A program made the translations under genes and the position numbers. From assembly GCF_006711645.1 (NCBI RefSeq), contig NZ_CP041247.1, positions 1 through 64,000 on the forward strand: 64,000 nt of DNA, written 5' to 3'. This document shows, piece after piece, positions 43,844-52,618 of this stretch. A model generated the notes under the pieces. It did not search any database and had not been told where the DNA came from. It saw only the letters and a program-made list of their open reading frames with translations. The stretch is from Klebsiella electrica (GTDB lineage: Bacteria; Pseudomonadota; Gammaproteobacteria; Enterobacterales; Enterobacteriaceae). Numbering within the stretch: the stretch's first letter is position 1; every line of letters begins with the position of its first letter.

Positions 43844-44142
43844 TTACTTTCGCGGATTAGTCTTAAACAGTAATTCCCTTCGCTGTTGTTGGGCCGGATC
43901 GCGATGGTTACGTTCATGCCAACCATACTTTTGGTAAAACCGGACATGGCTCGCGGTGGCGCGGCGATGCGCATTCCGTCAGCCATCTTCCCTGGCCGAC
44001 TCAGTACCACAGCTACCATGTCGCTGACCACCGTCAGGGTCAGAAAAAGTCGTGCCGCCGCATGGGTGACGCTACGCTCATCGAGCAGGGCATCCAGCGC
44101 TTTCGGCAGATTCAGATCGAGGTTTCTGATATCAGATATCAT
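43844..44142 (-). pseudogene. Decayed LysR-family regulator
   Basis: The N-terminal helix-turn-helix is recognisable (LNLPKALDALLDERSVTHAAARLFLT), then about 200 residues are missing and the frame jumps to effector-domain sequence (VVSDMVAVVLSRPGKMADG). A frameshift follows: the conserved LysR C-terminal pattern WHERNHRDPAQQ is read in another frame and stops at 43844-43846. The gene is therefore broken by an internal deletion plus a frameshift. It borders the hdc island on its upstream side. Confidence 0.8.
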
Positions 44143-44247
44143 GATGGCGGTCTGCCGCCGCGATAAGTCACATTATGGTGTGCCGGGGAGTCGACAGCGC
44201 GCAAATTCCCATTATGATAGTGGGGCTGCGGTAGACTGTGAGGAAGC

Positions 44248-44700
44248 ATGATCTGGTTAGGATTAGCCACGCTGGTGGTTGTATTTGTTGTCGGTTTTCG
44301 GGTGCTTACCTCTGATTCACGCCGTGCTATTCGCCGCCTGAGCGAACGGTTAGCCATTACCCCGGTGCCGCTGGAGTCAATGATCGATCAGCTGGGAAAA
44401 ACCGCCGGAAATGAGTACCTTCATTACCTTGAGCGCCCCAATGAGGCACATCTGCAAAACGCCGCCCAGGTCCTGCTGATCTGGCAGGTGGGGATTGTGG
44501 ATAGCAGTGAACAGAACCTGCACTACTGGTATCGCCAGATGCAAAAAGCCCGCCTGGCTGCGCCGATTACCGATGCGCAGATCCGTCTGGCACAAGGGTT
44601 TCTGCGCGAGCTGGACCCGGAGCTGAGCGAAATTGTCACCCTGCAGCAGCGCTATAACGCGCTGTTTTTACCCGAAGACGGCGTGCACTGGCTGCATTGA
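44248..44700 (+). CDS. yicN: YicN, DUF1198 protein
   Basis: Protein of 150 residues matching E. coli YicN (DUF1198), function unknown. It has one N-terminal membrane segment (MIWLGLATLVVVFVVGFRVL) followed by a soluble part rich in helices (LQNAAQVLLIWQVGIVDSSEQ, ARLAAPITDAQIRLAQGFLREL) and the conserved end EDGVHWLH. ATG 44248 follows GAGGAAGC. In E. coli this gene also lies near uhpT, so the island sits between old neighbours. Confidence 0.92.
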   Translation: MIWLGLATLVVVFVVGFRVLTSDSRRAIRRLSERLAITPVPLESMIDQLGKTAGNEYLHYLERPNEAHLQNAAQVLLIWQVGIVDSSEQNLHYWYRQMQKARLAAPITDAQIRLAQGFLRELDPELSEIVTLQQRYNALFLPEDGVHWLH

Positions 44701-44714
44701 TATCGCGGCACGTG

Positions 44715-44741
44715 CTAATGACCATCAACGATGGTCATTAG
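44715..44741. other. Perfect 12-bp dyad after yicN
   Basis: CTAATGACCATC at 44715-44726 and GATGGTCATTAG at 44730-44741 pair perfectly around AAC, 15 bases after the yicN stop. No T-run follows. It may be a weak terminator or a protein-binding dyad. Confidence 0.5.
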
Positions 44742-44961
44742 ATTGATATCCCGCTCGCCCGAACGGATGACTGACCTAGTTAAATCAAATGGTTACGAGG
44801 TTTTTCAGGGCGCAGCCAATGCGACGACGCGCCATCGTCTGACCGGCTCGCCATCCCCGCGCCGACAATAATTAAGCCTGGAACTGGCAAAGCGTTAAAT
44901 TAGTCACACACAAAATGTTACACTGCACAGCTTTTACGCTATTTAACCTTGCAGGTAACTG

Positions 44962-46143
44962 ATGACCCCTCTGAATGAAGCCAAACAACACGCCAGCGAG
45001 CTCGCGCGGCCAAACTGGTCGGCGGTCTTCGCGGTGGCCTTCTGCGTAGCCTGTCTGATTACCGTTGAGTTTTTACCGGTGAGTTTGCTTACGCCAATGG
45101 CCCAGGATCTGGGGATCTCTGAAGGACTGGCCGGTCAGTCGGTCACGACCACGGCGTTTGTGGCGATGTTCGCCAGCCTGTTTATCACCTCGATGATTCG
45201 CAGTACCGATCGCCGCTATGTGGTGATCCTCTTCCCTGTGCTGCTGACGGTATCCTGTCTGCTGGTCTCTTTCGCCAATAGTTTTGCGCTGCTGCTGCTG
45301 GGCCGGGCCTGTCTCGGACTGGCGCTGGGTGGCTTCTGGGCGATGTCCACCTCGCTGACGATGCGCCTTGTTCCGACGCGGGTGGTGCCAAAAGCGCTGT
45401 CGGTTATCTTTGGTGCGGTGTCGATTGCGCTGGTTATTGCCGCGCCGTTGGGTAGCTTTCTGGGGGGCGTTATCGGCTGGCGTAACGTCTTTAATGCGGC
45501 GGCGGTGATGGGCGTGTTCTGTACGCTGTGGGTGTTGAAGGTGCTGCCCTCTTTACCCGGCGAAGCGCCGCATCAACAGCAAAATATGTTCAGTCTGCTG
45601 AAACGCCCCGGCGTGATGGCCGGGATGTGCGCCATTTTTATGGCCTTTGCCGGACAGTTTGCCTTTTTTACCTATATCCGCCCGGTCTATATGACTCTGG
45701 CCGGTTTTGATGTTGATGGCCTGACGTTAGTCTTGCTGAGCTTCGGCATTGCCAGCTTTATCGGCACCTCGCTGTCGTCGGTGATCCTCAAGCGCTCGGT
45801 GAAGGCGGCCTTAACGGCTGCTCCGCTGGTCCTGGCGACAAGCGCGACGGTGCTGGTGCTATGGGGGGAAAGTCAGGTGGTGGCGTCGGCGGTGGTGGTC
45901 ATCTGGGGCTTTGCGTTTGCATTGATTCCGGTTGGGTGGTCAACGTGGATTACCCGCTCGCTCTCCGACCAGGCGGAAAAAGCCGGCTCGATCCAGGTGG
46001 CGGTCATTCAGCTGGCCAATACCTGCGGCGCGGCGGTAGGTGGCGTGGCGCTGGATCATCTTGGCCTGCTATCGCCGCTGGTGATTTCCGGCGCCTTGAT
46101 GCTGTTGACCGGCCTGCTGGTGGCTGTCAAAGTCCGGGTGTAG
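44962..46143 (+). CDS. nepI: Purine ribonucleoside exporter NepI
   Basis: Inner-membrane MFS antiporter (DHA1 group) that exports inosine, guanosine and analogues. The 393 residues match E. coli NepI (formerly YicM) closely, with about twelve membrane segments, [20 protein letters not shown] near the C-terminus and the [15 protein letters not shown] stretch. ATG 44962 follows CAGGTAACTG. It is convergent with the porin gene across a 112-base gap. Confidence 0.93.
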   Translation: MTPLNEAKQHASELARPNWSAVFAVAFCVACLITVEFLPVSLLTPMAQDLGISEGLAGQSVTTTAFVAMFASLFITSMIRSTDRRYVVILFPVLLTVSCLLVSFANSFALLLLGRACLGLALGGFWAMSTSLTMRLVPTRVVPKALSVIFGAVSIALVIAAPLGSFLGGVIGWRNVFNAAAVMGVFCTLWVLKVLPSLPGEAPHQQQNMFSLLKRPGVMAGMCAIFMAFAGQFAFFTYIRPVYMTLAGFDVDGLTLVLLSFGIASFIGTSLSSVILKRSVKAALTAAPLVLATSATVLVLWGESQVVASAVVVIWGFAFALIPVGWSTWITRSLSDQAEKAGSIQVAVIQLANTCGAAVGGVALDHLGLLSPLVISGALMLLTGLLVAVKVRV

Positions 46144-46222
46144 TCGGGGCGCTCAAAACCCCGGCCGCATGACGCTGACCGGGGCAGGAGAGCGAACCTA
46201 CGGGCGTTAATCCCCAGCAAGT

Positions 46223-46249
46223 CGCCCGGGTCAGGCGGTGACCCGGGCG
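46223..46249. terminator. Hairpin between nepI and the porin gene
   Basis: CGCCCGGGTCA at 46223-46233 and TGACCCGGGCG at 46239-46249 form a perfect 11-base-pair stem in the convergent gap. T-runs are absent on both sides (TGATTTTA on the plus side), so strength is uncertain. Confidence 0.55.
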
Positions 46250-46255
46250 CTGATT

Positions 46256-47635
46256 TTAGAACCACGCCTCAAACATGCCGCCGACGTTCAGCGAATCCAG
46301 CTGGTTGTCCTGGGTGCCGTTCACCTTCGCCGTGCGTTTGTTGTCGACCTGACCACCGGTGACGTAGAAACGCAGCATCGGACGGAACTCCGGCCCCATG
46401 CCGATGGCGATGTTCTGCGACAGCGTCAGTTTCCAGCCGTGGTTATCCCCGCCCCGATCGTAGTCAACGCGCTGATAGCCCGCTTCCAGCCAGGTCGAAT
46501 GCACGTCGTTCCAGAAGTACATCGGACGCACGATGGCGCCGTAGTTCTTCCGGTTGTCGGTGTTGTCCTTGCTGTTGTCATAGTCGTGGAAGGCCAGCAG
46601 GTACTCGACCTGCGCCTGCTGAGTAAACTTGTGCAGCCCTTCGAAGCTGGCGTAAACCGTCGTCAGGTCGTCTGTTTTGTTATAGACGCTGTTATCTGAG
46701 TTATCCGAGTAGCGCAGAATCACTTTGTTCACGCCGCTGTCGTTGGTATGGCTCAACACCAGGCCGCCCTGCCAGGCGTTAAGGCGGGCATCGTTATCCA
46801 CCGCTTTGGAATCAAAACCGTAGTTAGCATAGACCTCGACATCGATCGGGCCGGCTTTCATATTGTGAATTTTCGAGGTCAGCGCGTAGTGGCCGCTGTC
46901 GCCGGTATCAGACCCGCCGGTACAGGTAATGCGCGAGGGGTTAGATTCATCCCCCATCACTTCCGGGCTACAGGATTTCACCTGCGACACCGCCGCCACG
47001 TCGAACTGCACGCCGCCGATATCGAAGTTTTTCACCCCGGCGCCCTGGCCGTCGTGGTTCATCCAGAAGTAGTCGTTGATGCCCTGTTGCGGACGTTGAT
47101 GGAAGTCACGACCGGCCCAGATGTAGGCGTTCGGATTGGATTCCAGCACGTTGGTGACGCCAACGTAGGCTTTTTTCAGGTTAACTTCGTCGCTCCAGTG
47201 GTCGAACATGACGTTGAGATCCCAGATAGCCCCCTGGCTGCTCTTAAAGGCTTTGGTTATCTGGAACTCGCCGCCGTTGCCTTCGTTGCCCAGACGGCCG
47301 ATGGCCGAGGCGCCGTTATAGGAGCCATCGACGCCAACGAACTTCTGATCGCCGGTCTGGAACTGGGCGCCGTAGCGCGCGTAGCCGCTAAACTTCAGGC
47401 CGAACGGAATCGCCATATCCGGCGATGCGGCGGTAGTTTGCGGGTTGGTCATGACGTCCACTTTCTTATTGGCGGCGGCATCAATTTTCGCCTGGCGATC
47501 CGCCAGCGCCTTATCGACGGCTTTCGCCACAATGGCGTCAATTTGTTCCTGAGTAAACTCCTGGCCGAGTACGGAAATTGGGCACAGCGCGGCGATGACC
47601 GCCATTGCTAATGGCAGCATGGTTACAGTTTTCAT
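46256..47635 (-). CDS. LamB/ScrY-type maltoporin-family carbohydrate porin
   Basis: Outer-membrane sugar porin of 459 residues. It has a signal peptide (1-24, cleavage near VLGQE), an N-terminal charged coiled-coil-like segment (QIDAIVAKAVDKALADRQAK) as in ScrY, and the maltoporin barrel starting FGLKFSGYARYG, with FWMNHDGQGAGVKNFDIGG, and ending in VGGMFEAWF with a terminal aromatic. It lies at the end of a cellobiose-type PTS gene set and probably admits beta-glucoside oligomers, by context. Its start is separated from the PTS genes by an ERIC element, so it may now depend on its own promoter. Confidence 0.87.
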   Translation of the reverse strand: MKTVTMLPLAMAVIAALCPISVLGQEFTQEQIDAIVAKAVDKALADRQAKIDAAANKKVDVMTNPQTTAASPDMAIPFGLKFSGYARYGAQFQTGDQKFVGVDGSYNGASAIGRLGNEGNGGEFQITKAFKSSQGAIWDLNVMFDHWSDEVNLKKAYVGVTNVLESNPNAYIWAGRDFHQRPQQGINDYFWMNHDGQGAGVKNFDIGGVQFDVAAVSQVKSCSPEVMGDESNPSRITCTGGSDTGDSGHYALTSKIHNMKAGPIDVEVYANYGFDSKAVDNDARLNAWQGGLVLSHTNDSGVNKVILRYSDNSDNSVYNKTDDLTTVYASFEGLHKFTQQAQVEYLLAFHDYDNSKDNTDNRKNYGAIVRPMYFWNDVHSTWLEAGYQRVDYDRGGDNHGWKLTLSQNIAIGMGPEFRPMLRFYVTGGQVDNKRTAKVNGTQDNQLDSLNVGGMFEAWF

Positions 47636-47671
47636 AATTATCTCGCTTTTAATAATTCATCTATCCTAAAT

Positions 47672-47856
47672 AGTTCGAGTTGCAGGACAAAACGGTTAAC
47701 CGTTTTGAACAGCGCTTGCGCTGGCCCCGTAAGGGGCGAGGCCTTAGGCCGAGTAACGCGGCAAGGGAGTGAATCCCGATGAGCTTACTTTGGTAAGTGA
47801 TTCGGTAAGCGAGCGCAGCCAACGCACATGCAGCTTGAAATATGACGGATATATTC
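47672..47856. repeat. ERIC element with internal insertion
   Basis: The ends are ERIC-like: AGTTCGAGTTGCAGGA on the left and CAGCCAACGCACATGCAGC to TATGACGGATAT on the right, with GAGTGAATCCCGATGAGC and GTAAGTGATTCGGTAAGCG in the middle. About 70 extra bases (from near 47688, with AAAACGGTTAACCGTTTT and a CCCCGTAAGGGG hairpin) interrupt the left part, a form known for longer ERIC copies. It lies between the porin gene and the PTS IIA remnant. Confidence 0.85.
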
Positions 47857-47927
47857 AGATAATAGCCATTCCGCCAGAGTCAGCGGGTGTGTTTGTTTCG
47901 GGTACAGTTGTTTAAGGTTTATATAAA

Positions 47928-48086
47928 TTAACGCTGGTACAAATGAATTAATTCCTCTGAAAATTCACGCGCCAGCAGTGAATTCATTAAATGATCCTGA
48001 GCATGCACCATAATTAACGTCATTGGCTGGCGCGCCTCACCGGCATTTACGCTAATTTCCATTAGCGCATCTTCTTGAATAATCAT
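47928..48086 (-). pseudogene. Collapsed PTS lactose/cellobiose-type IIA (52 codons)
   Basis: The open frame encodes 52 residues. Its first 19 (MIIQEDALMEISVNAGEAR) match the N-terminus of lac/cel-type IIA, and the rest (QPMTLIMVHAQDHLMNSL... ending LIHLYQR) match its C-terminal helix with the phosphorylatable His in MVHAQDHLM. About 45-50 residues of the middle helices are missing, in frame. A ribosome site (AGGT, seven bases before ATG 48086) remains. The normal family length is about 100-115, so it is probably nonfunctional, though the active histidine survives. Confidence 0.8.
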
Positions 48087-48216
48087 AATATTACCTGAGG
48101 TGATTGGTTTTTATTAAAGAATATAGCGAAAGTTCCTTTTTCGCATTATTCGAAGATAATAGTATTGTATTATTTAAATTTTGCGGAAAATACAGCGTCC
48201 GCGGTATTTCCCCTGA

Positions 48217-49542
48217 TTACTGGCTGACAGTTTCGGCAACCGGTACGGTATTTTTTGCTTTTTCTACTTCAGTTTTCATTAAGGAGCGCTCATAGGCGCG
48301 CAGGAACGGCAGGTAGATAACGGCTGACATCGTCATGCAAATAAGGCACATGATGACCGGACTTAATGTCCAGTTAGCCGCCCACGAGGCGCCGACAGGA
48401 GCGGGCGTGGTCCAGGGCGTCAGCGAGACAACCTGGGTCAGCCAGCCAAGACGGGTTGCGCCATAGGCCAGGATGGCGTTGATCATCGGAACGAAAACGA
48501 ACGGGATAAACATCATCGGGTTCATGATAATTGGCGCGCCAAACAGGATTGGCTCATTAATATTGAAGAAGCTCGGCACGATACCCATTTTGCCGATGGT
48601 ACGCAGGTGCGCCACGCGGCTACGCAGCAGCAGGAACGCCAGCGGTAAGGTCGAGCCAACGCCGCCAATCAGCAGATAGTGGTCCCAGAAGCCTTGCAAA
48701 TAAACGTGCGGCAGTGCGGCGCCGGCTGCCAGAGCCGCCTGGTTGGCCGACAGGTTCGCCATCCAGAACGGGTTCATAATCCCGGTGACAATCAGCGAGC
48801 CGTGGATCCCGGCAAACCAGAAAATCTGGCACATCAGCACGGAAAGCAGAATCGCGGGCAGGGAGTCGGAAGCCGATACCAGCGGTTCCAGCAGGTGCAT
48901 AATCGCCTGCGGCAGAATCATACCGGTCTGGGCTTCAATAAACAGATTCAGCGGATGCAGGGTGCCAATCACCACCAGTACCGGGATCAGGATTTCGAAC
49001 GAACGGGCGACGCCGGTGGGCACCTCTTTTGGCAGGCGAATGGTGATGTTGTTCTGTTTCAGCCACGCATAGACGCGGGTGGAGTAAATGGCGGTAATCA
49101 GCGCGGTGAAGATCCCCTGGCCTGACAGGTACTGCGTTGAGATTTTACCGTCGGCATAAGGGGCCGCTACCAGTAAAAAGGCCATAAATGCCAGCAGGCC
49201 GGACATCACCGGGTCGATTTGAAACTGGCGCCCCAGACTGGCGCCAATACCGACGGAGATAAAAAAGGTCATCACCCCCATGCTCAGATTGAACGGCAGC
49301 ATCAGCTGTTCGCGGTACTGCTGCGAGAAATCCAGCCAGCCGCGGGCAAACCCGTTGGTGGTGTCCGGTGAAAACGGAGGAAAGATAAATACCAGCATGA
49401 AAGAGCCGATGATCATAAACGGCAATGCGGCAGTGAAGCCATCGCGAATGGCGATAACATACTTCTGCTGCCCAAGGCGTCCTGCCAGCGGAGTAATAGA
49501 TTGCTCGATCACGGCAATCATGGACTGATACGGAGAGCTCAT
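48217..49542 (-). CDS. PTS cellobiose-type IIC component
   Basis: Membrane permease subunit of the lactose/cellobiose (CelB/ChbC) PTS family, 441 residues from ATG 49542. It shows about ten membrane segments, QKYVIAIRDGFTAALPFMIIGS at the start, FAGIHGSLIVTGIMNP and the family motif GIVPSFFNINEPILFGAPI. A GTG at 49548 also fits the frame but is only two bases from AGAGG. It is 11 bases after IIB and probably in one operon. Sugar specificity is unknown; no 6-phospho-glycosidase gene accompanies it. Confidence 0.9.
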   Translation of the reverse strand: MSSPYQSMIAVIEQSITPLAGRLGQQKYVIAIRDGFTAALPFMIIGSFMLVFIFPPFSPDTTNGFARGWLDFSQQYREQLMLPFNLSMGVMTFFISVGIGASLGRQFQIDPVMSGLLAFMAFLLVAAPYADGKISTQYLSGQGIFTALITAIYSTRVYAWLKQNNITIRLPKEVPTGVARSFEILIPVLVVIGTLHPLNLFIEAQTGMILPQAIMHLLEPLVSASDSLPAILLSVLMCQIFWFAGIHGSLIVTGIMNPFWMANLSANQAALAAGAALPHVYLQGFWDHYLLIGGVGSTLPLAFLLLRSRVAHLRTIGKMGIVPSFFNINEPILFGAPIIMNPMMFIPFVFVPMINAILAYGATRLGWLTQVVSLTPWTTPAPVGASWAANWTLSPVIMCLICMTMSAVIYLPFLRAYERSLMKTEVEKAKNTVPVAETVSQ

Positions 49543-49553
49543 TTGCACACCTC

Positions 49554-49868
49554 TTATTGCGCCGGATGAATCAGCGACAGCGCATAATCCAGGACGTTAT
49601 CTCCCCGTTGCATCCCGTAGTCCATGGTATTAATGGGCTGGACCGGAATATTCAGGGAGGCGGCTTTTTCTGACAACGTTTTCAACATGTATTTCACCTG
49701 CGGACCGAGCAGCACTACCTGGTAGCGCGGAAACTGCATGTCAAATTCGGAAACGCCGTAGGCGTCAATCTGCACCGGCAGGTTACGTTCTTTCGCCACG
49801 TCGACCATCTTCCTGACCAGTAAACTTGTGGACATCCCGGCAGAGCAGCACAGCATGATCTTGTACAT
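49554..49868 (-). CDS. PTS cellobiose-type IIB component
   Basis: Cytosolic phosphocarrier of the lactose/cellobiose PTS family, 104 residues from ATG 49868. The phosphorylated cysteine lies in the N-terminal loop KIMLCCSAGMSTSLLV. GAGGA lies nine bases before this ATG; an in-frame GTG at 49874 is too close. It is the first gene of the set, divergent from the LacI-type regulator, with two operator-like repeats upstream. Confidence 0.9.
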   Translation of the reverse strand: MYKIMLCCSAGMSTSLLVRKMVDVAKERNLPVQIDAYGVSEFDMQFPRYQVVLLGPQVKYMLKTLSEKAASLNIPVQPINTMDYGMQRGDNVLDYALSLIHPAQ

Positions 49869-49923
49869 CGACACTCATCCTCAAAATGTAAAAAGTTATT
49901 GCGTGGATGATTTGATATCAGGC

Positions 49924-49937
49924 GGAAACCGGTTTCC
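49924..49937. promoter_or_regulatory. LacI-type operator 1
   Basis: GGAAACCGGTTTCC is a perfect 14-base palindrome with central CG, typical of LacI-family operators, 56 bases upstream of the IIB start. Confidence 0.75.
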
Positions 49938-50047
49938 ATTCATAAAAAACAGAACTGTGATGACTGTCAAGATCTTCCCCTTATGGCGCTAATTAATTGG
50001 ATTCTGCTCACAGATTTCGGCCAGTTTGGCGATGTTTTTCCATGAAA

Positions 50048-50064
50048 TGGAAAATCGGTTTCCA
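50048..50064. promoter_or_regulatory. LacI-type operator 2
   Basis: TGGAAAATCGGTTTCCA is a near-perfect dyad of the same type as operator 1, about 100 bases upstream of the regulator start; together they could allow looping and autoregulation. Confidence 0.65.
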
Positions 50065-50162
50065 AATGAAAATGGAAACGGATATACTGGCGAAGGTTAT
50101 AATTGAAGCGATTCAGGGCCGGGGATGTACAGGGATCGGACGGGCTCTGTCAGGGGATAATG

Positions 50163-51104
50163 ATGTCTACAATCAATGATGTATCACGTTTAGCAGGGGT
50201 GTCCAAAGCCACCGTCTCTCGGGTGTTGAGCGGTTCGCGCGGAGTCAAAGAGGCCAGCCGTCAGGCGGTACTGCAGGCGGCAGAAGAACTCAACTACCGG
50301 CCCAATATGATAGCCCAGTCGCTGCTTAGCCAGAGCACCGGCTGTATCGGCGTGATTTGTGCCCAGGACAATATTAATCAAACGACCAGCTATCTGTATG
50401 CCCTGGAAAAACAGCTGAGTCTGCATCAGAAGCATCTGCTGCTGCGTTTTGCCAACACCCGCGCTGGCGTGATGAGCGCCCTCGAAGAGCTCAGCTGCGG
50501 CCTGTGCGATGATGTGTTGATCATCGGCGCGCGCTTTCCATTAAACATCGACCGGCCGGATGTGGCGCTGATTGACTGCCTGGAAAGCGATGGGGTGAAC
50601 AATATTCAGTTTGACCACGCATTTGCGGCGGAAACGGCCTGTAACTACCTGATTAGCCAGGGGCGCCGGCAGATTGCGTTAATTCATCCTGAAGGAAGCG
50701 GCTTTGCCGACCAGGTTTTGCTGGGCTACAAACATGCGCTGGAAAAAAATTTCCTGCCGTTTAATCGCAACCTGGTATTCCTCGACAGTACGTCGCCGTC
50801 GGTGGCGGTACAAGAGCTGGTCAACAATGCGACAACCTTAAATTTCAATGCGTTACTGGTTGCTGATGAGCAACAGGCTCAGCACATTGTGCCGCAGCTG
50901 CTGGCGTTCAACCGGGCGGTGCCGGAAAAAGTCATGGTGTTCAGTCTGGCTGGATCGTTACAGCTGCCCGGTATTCCGACCATTCCGGCCATTGAGTATT
51001 CGATGGACGCCATGGCGGCGCGCATCGTCAGCTGGCTGACGGAAAAAACCCAGATGCTCAGCGACAGCATGTTGCGCGGCGATTTAATTATTCCGCAACG
51101 CTGA
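50163..51104 (+). CDS. LacI-family repressor of the porin-PTS set
   Basis: 313-residue regulator with the LacI helix-turn-helix at the N-terminus (STINDVSRLAGVSKATVSRVLSG, about 2-24), the hinge-region NYRPNMIAQSLLSQ and a periplasmic-binding-like effector domain. Starts at ATG 50160 and 50163 are both possible; AGGGG at 50152-50156 favours 50163. Divergent from the PTS genes and flanked by two dyads suited to it. Confidence 0.88.
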   Translation: MSTINDVSRLAGVSKATVSRVLSGSRGVKEASRQAVLQAAEELNYRPNMIAQSLLSQSTGCIGVICAQDNINQTTSYLYALEKQLSLHQKHLLLRFANTRAGVMSALEELSCGLCDDVLIIGARFPLNIDRPDVALIDCLESDGVNNIQFDHAFAAETACNYLISQGRRQIALIHPEGSGFADQVLLGYKHALEKNFLPFNRNLVFLDSTSPSVAVQELVNNATTLNFNALLVADEQQAQHIVPQLLAFNRAVPEKVMVFSLAGSLQLPGIPTIPAIEYSMDAMAARIVSWLTEKTQMLSDSMLRGDLIIPQR

Positions 51105-51187
51105 GCGCCTGCTGAACCCTGTCGGGCGCACGGCTTCAGCGTCGCCGCTGCGCTGGTGACATTCGGCGGGAAGCGTTGGCGGCGACG

Positions 51188-51487
51188 CTAAAGCGATGAT
51201 GTTTTCGGGCAGCTGATTTTATCGATAGCTGCCTGATAACCCTTCTGATTATTCCGCTCTTTCGCCAGCGTGGCCTGCCGGACATATTCCTGATTTTGCT
51301 GAGAGGCGAGGATTTTATTGGCAAAATCGGTATCGCTCAGGGTGGCCTGCGGGGCGCATTTTGCCTTCACCGCTTTTAACACCAGTTGCTTTTGTTGCTC
51401 GAACTGCAGGCTTTTCAGCGGTGATTCGGCCCAGGCCGCCGTCGCGCTGAGGGTCGTAACCACGCACAATATCCAACACGCTTTCAT
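51188..51487 (-). CDS. yicS: YicS periplasmic protein
   Basis: Small secreted protein of 99 residues like E. coli YicS, function unknown. A signal peptide of about 20 residues ends in AAWA, followed by AESPLKSLQFEQQKQLVLKAV (first half) and the conserved CAPQATLSD and ERNNQKGYQAAIDKISCP; two cysteines could form a disulfide. The start is ATG 51487, eight bases after GAGGAG; a TTG farther up extends the frame but overlaps that ribosome site. Confidence 0.9.
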   Translation of the reverse strand: MKACWILCVVTTLSATAAWAESPLKSLQFEQQKQLVLKAVKAKCAPQATLSDTDFANKILASQQNQEYVRQATLAKERNNQKGYQAAIDKISCPKTSSL

Positions 51488-51595
51488 GACGCTTCTCCTC
51501 AAAAAGTCGCTTCAGTCAACTATATGTATATGCGCAGGATGCGAAACACGCAAATTATCAGGCAGTTAAGTTGTTTAAAAGCCGATGATCGCTTT

Positions 51596-52498
51596 CTACG
51601 TTAACTGAACCCGGCGTCGGGAATCCACGGCTATCAGCACCACGGAGGAAAGAATCAGCAGCGTACCGAGCCAGTCCGGGAGCGTAAAGGTGATGCCCAG
51701 TAGCATGAGCGACAGCAGCGCGCTGCTCAGCGGCTCGGCGCAGCTGAGAATCCCCGCTTTCGCGCCGCCAATTTTTTGTGCCCCGTTTAAATAGAGGCTG
51801 AAGGTCAGCGACGTACCGATCACCACCAGATAGAAGAAAGCCAGCAGCAGACCGCCATTGACGACAAAGTGGGCGCCCTGGCCGCCGTAGAACGGCAGCA
51901 GCATTGCCCCACCCAGCAGCATGCTCCAGCCGACGATCGGCAGGGTGCCGTACCGGGCGATGAGCGTTGACGGCCAGGTGGTGTAAAACGCGGCGGCAAA
52001 TGCCGACGCCACCCCCCACAGCAGCGCCGACGGCGAAATGGACAACGTGGTGGGGTTGCCGTGGGTGACCAGCAGGAACGTTCCTGCCAGCGAGGTCCCG
52101 ATGGCCGCCAGCACCAGCGGCCCCGGACGTGTTTTGCGGGCCAGCGCAAACCAGGCGACGATAATGGTCGGCGACAGGAACTGGAGTACCGTCGCGGTCG
52201 CGGCGTTCGATTTCTCGATGGTCATCAGGAAGGTGTACTGCACGGTCAGCGCGCCGAACAACGAGAAGAACAGCAGGCTTAAGGCATCCTGGCGCTTTTG
52301 CAGGACGCGGAAAATTTTGTCGCCGTGGACAAAAGAGAGCATCAGAAGAATCAGGCCAGCGAACAGCAGACGCGTCATGGTCAGAAACGGCGATGACATC
52401 TGGCTTTGCTGCATAATGTACTGCGCGCAAACGCCGGAGCTGCCCCATAGCACCGCGGCTATCAGTACGTTCAGCATCCCTTTTTTGCTGGAGCCCAT
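51596..52498 (-). CDS. yicL: YicL, EamA-family transporter
   Basis: 300-residue inner-membrane protein matching E. coli YicL, with two EamA repeats and about ten membrane segments. Conserved landmarks are [20 protein letters not shown] at the start, [18 protein letters not shown], and [18 protein letters not shown] near the end. Substrate unknown. It is on the same strand as murP-murQ but separated by about 120 bases. Confidence 0.92.
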   Translation of the reverse strand: MGSSKKGMLNVLIAAVLWGSSGVCAQYIMQQSQMSSPFLTMTRLLFAGLILLMLSFVHGDKIFRVLQKRQDALSLLFFSLFGALTVQYTFLMTIEKSNAATATVLQFLSPTIIVAWFALARKTRPGPLVLAAIGTSLAGTFLLVTHGNPTTLSISPSALLWGVASAFAAAFYTTWPSTLIARYGTLPIVGWSMLLGGAMLLPFYGGQGAHFVVNGGLLLAFFYLVVIGTSLTFSLYLNGAQKIGGAKAGILSCAEPLSSALLSLMLLGITFTLPDWLGTLLILSSVVLIAVDSRRRVQLT

Positions 52499-52618
52499 CT
52501 TATCCTCGAATGAAATATCGCAAAAGGCGCATCATAGCATGAGCTGATGCGCAGAGGCGGGCAGGAAATGGTGGGGCCCGGCGCGGTGGCGATGGCCGGG
52601 CCCTGGGTCGATTCGATG

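Noticed and set aside
43665..43937. 90-codon plus-strand frame upstream of the hdc operon
   Set aside because: It runs antisense into the LysR remnant, has no ribosome site and low-complexity AT-rich composition.
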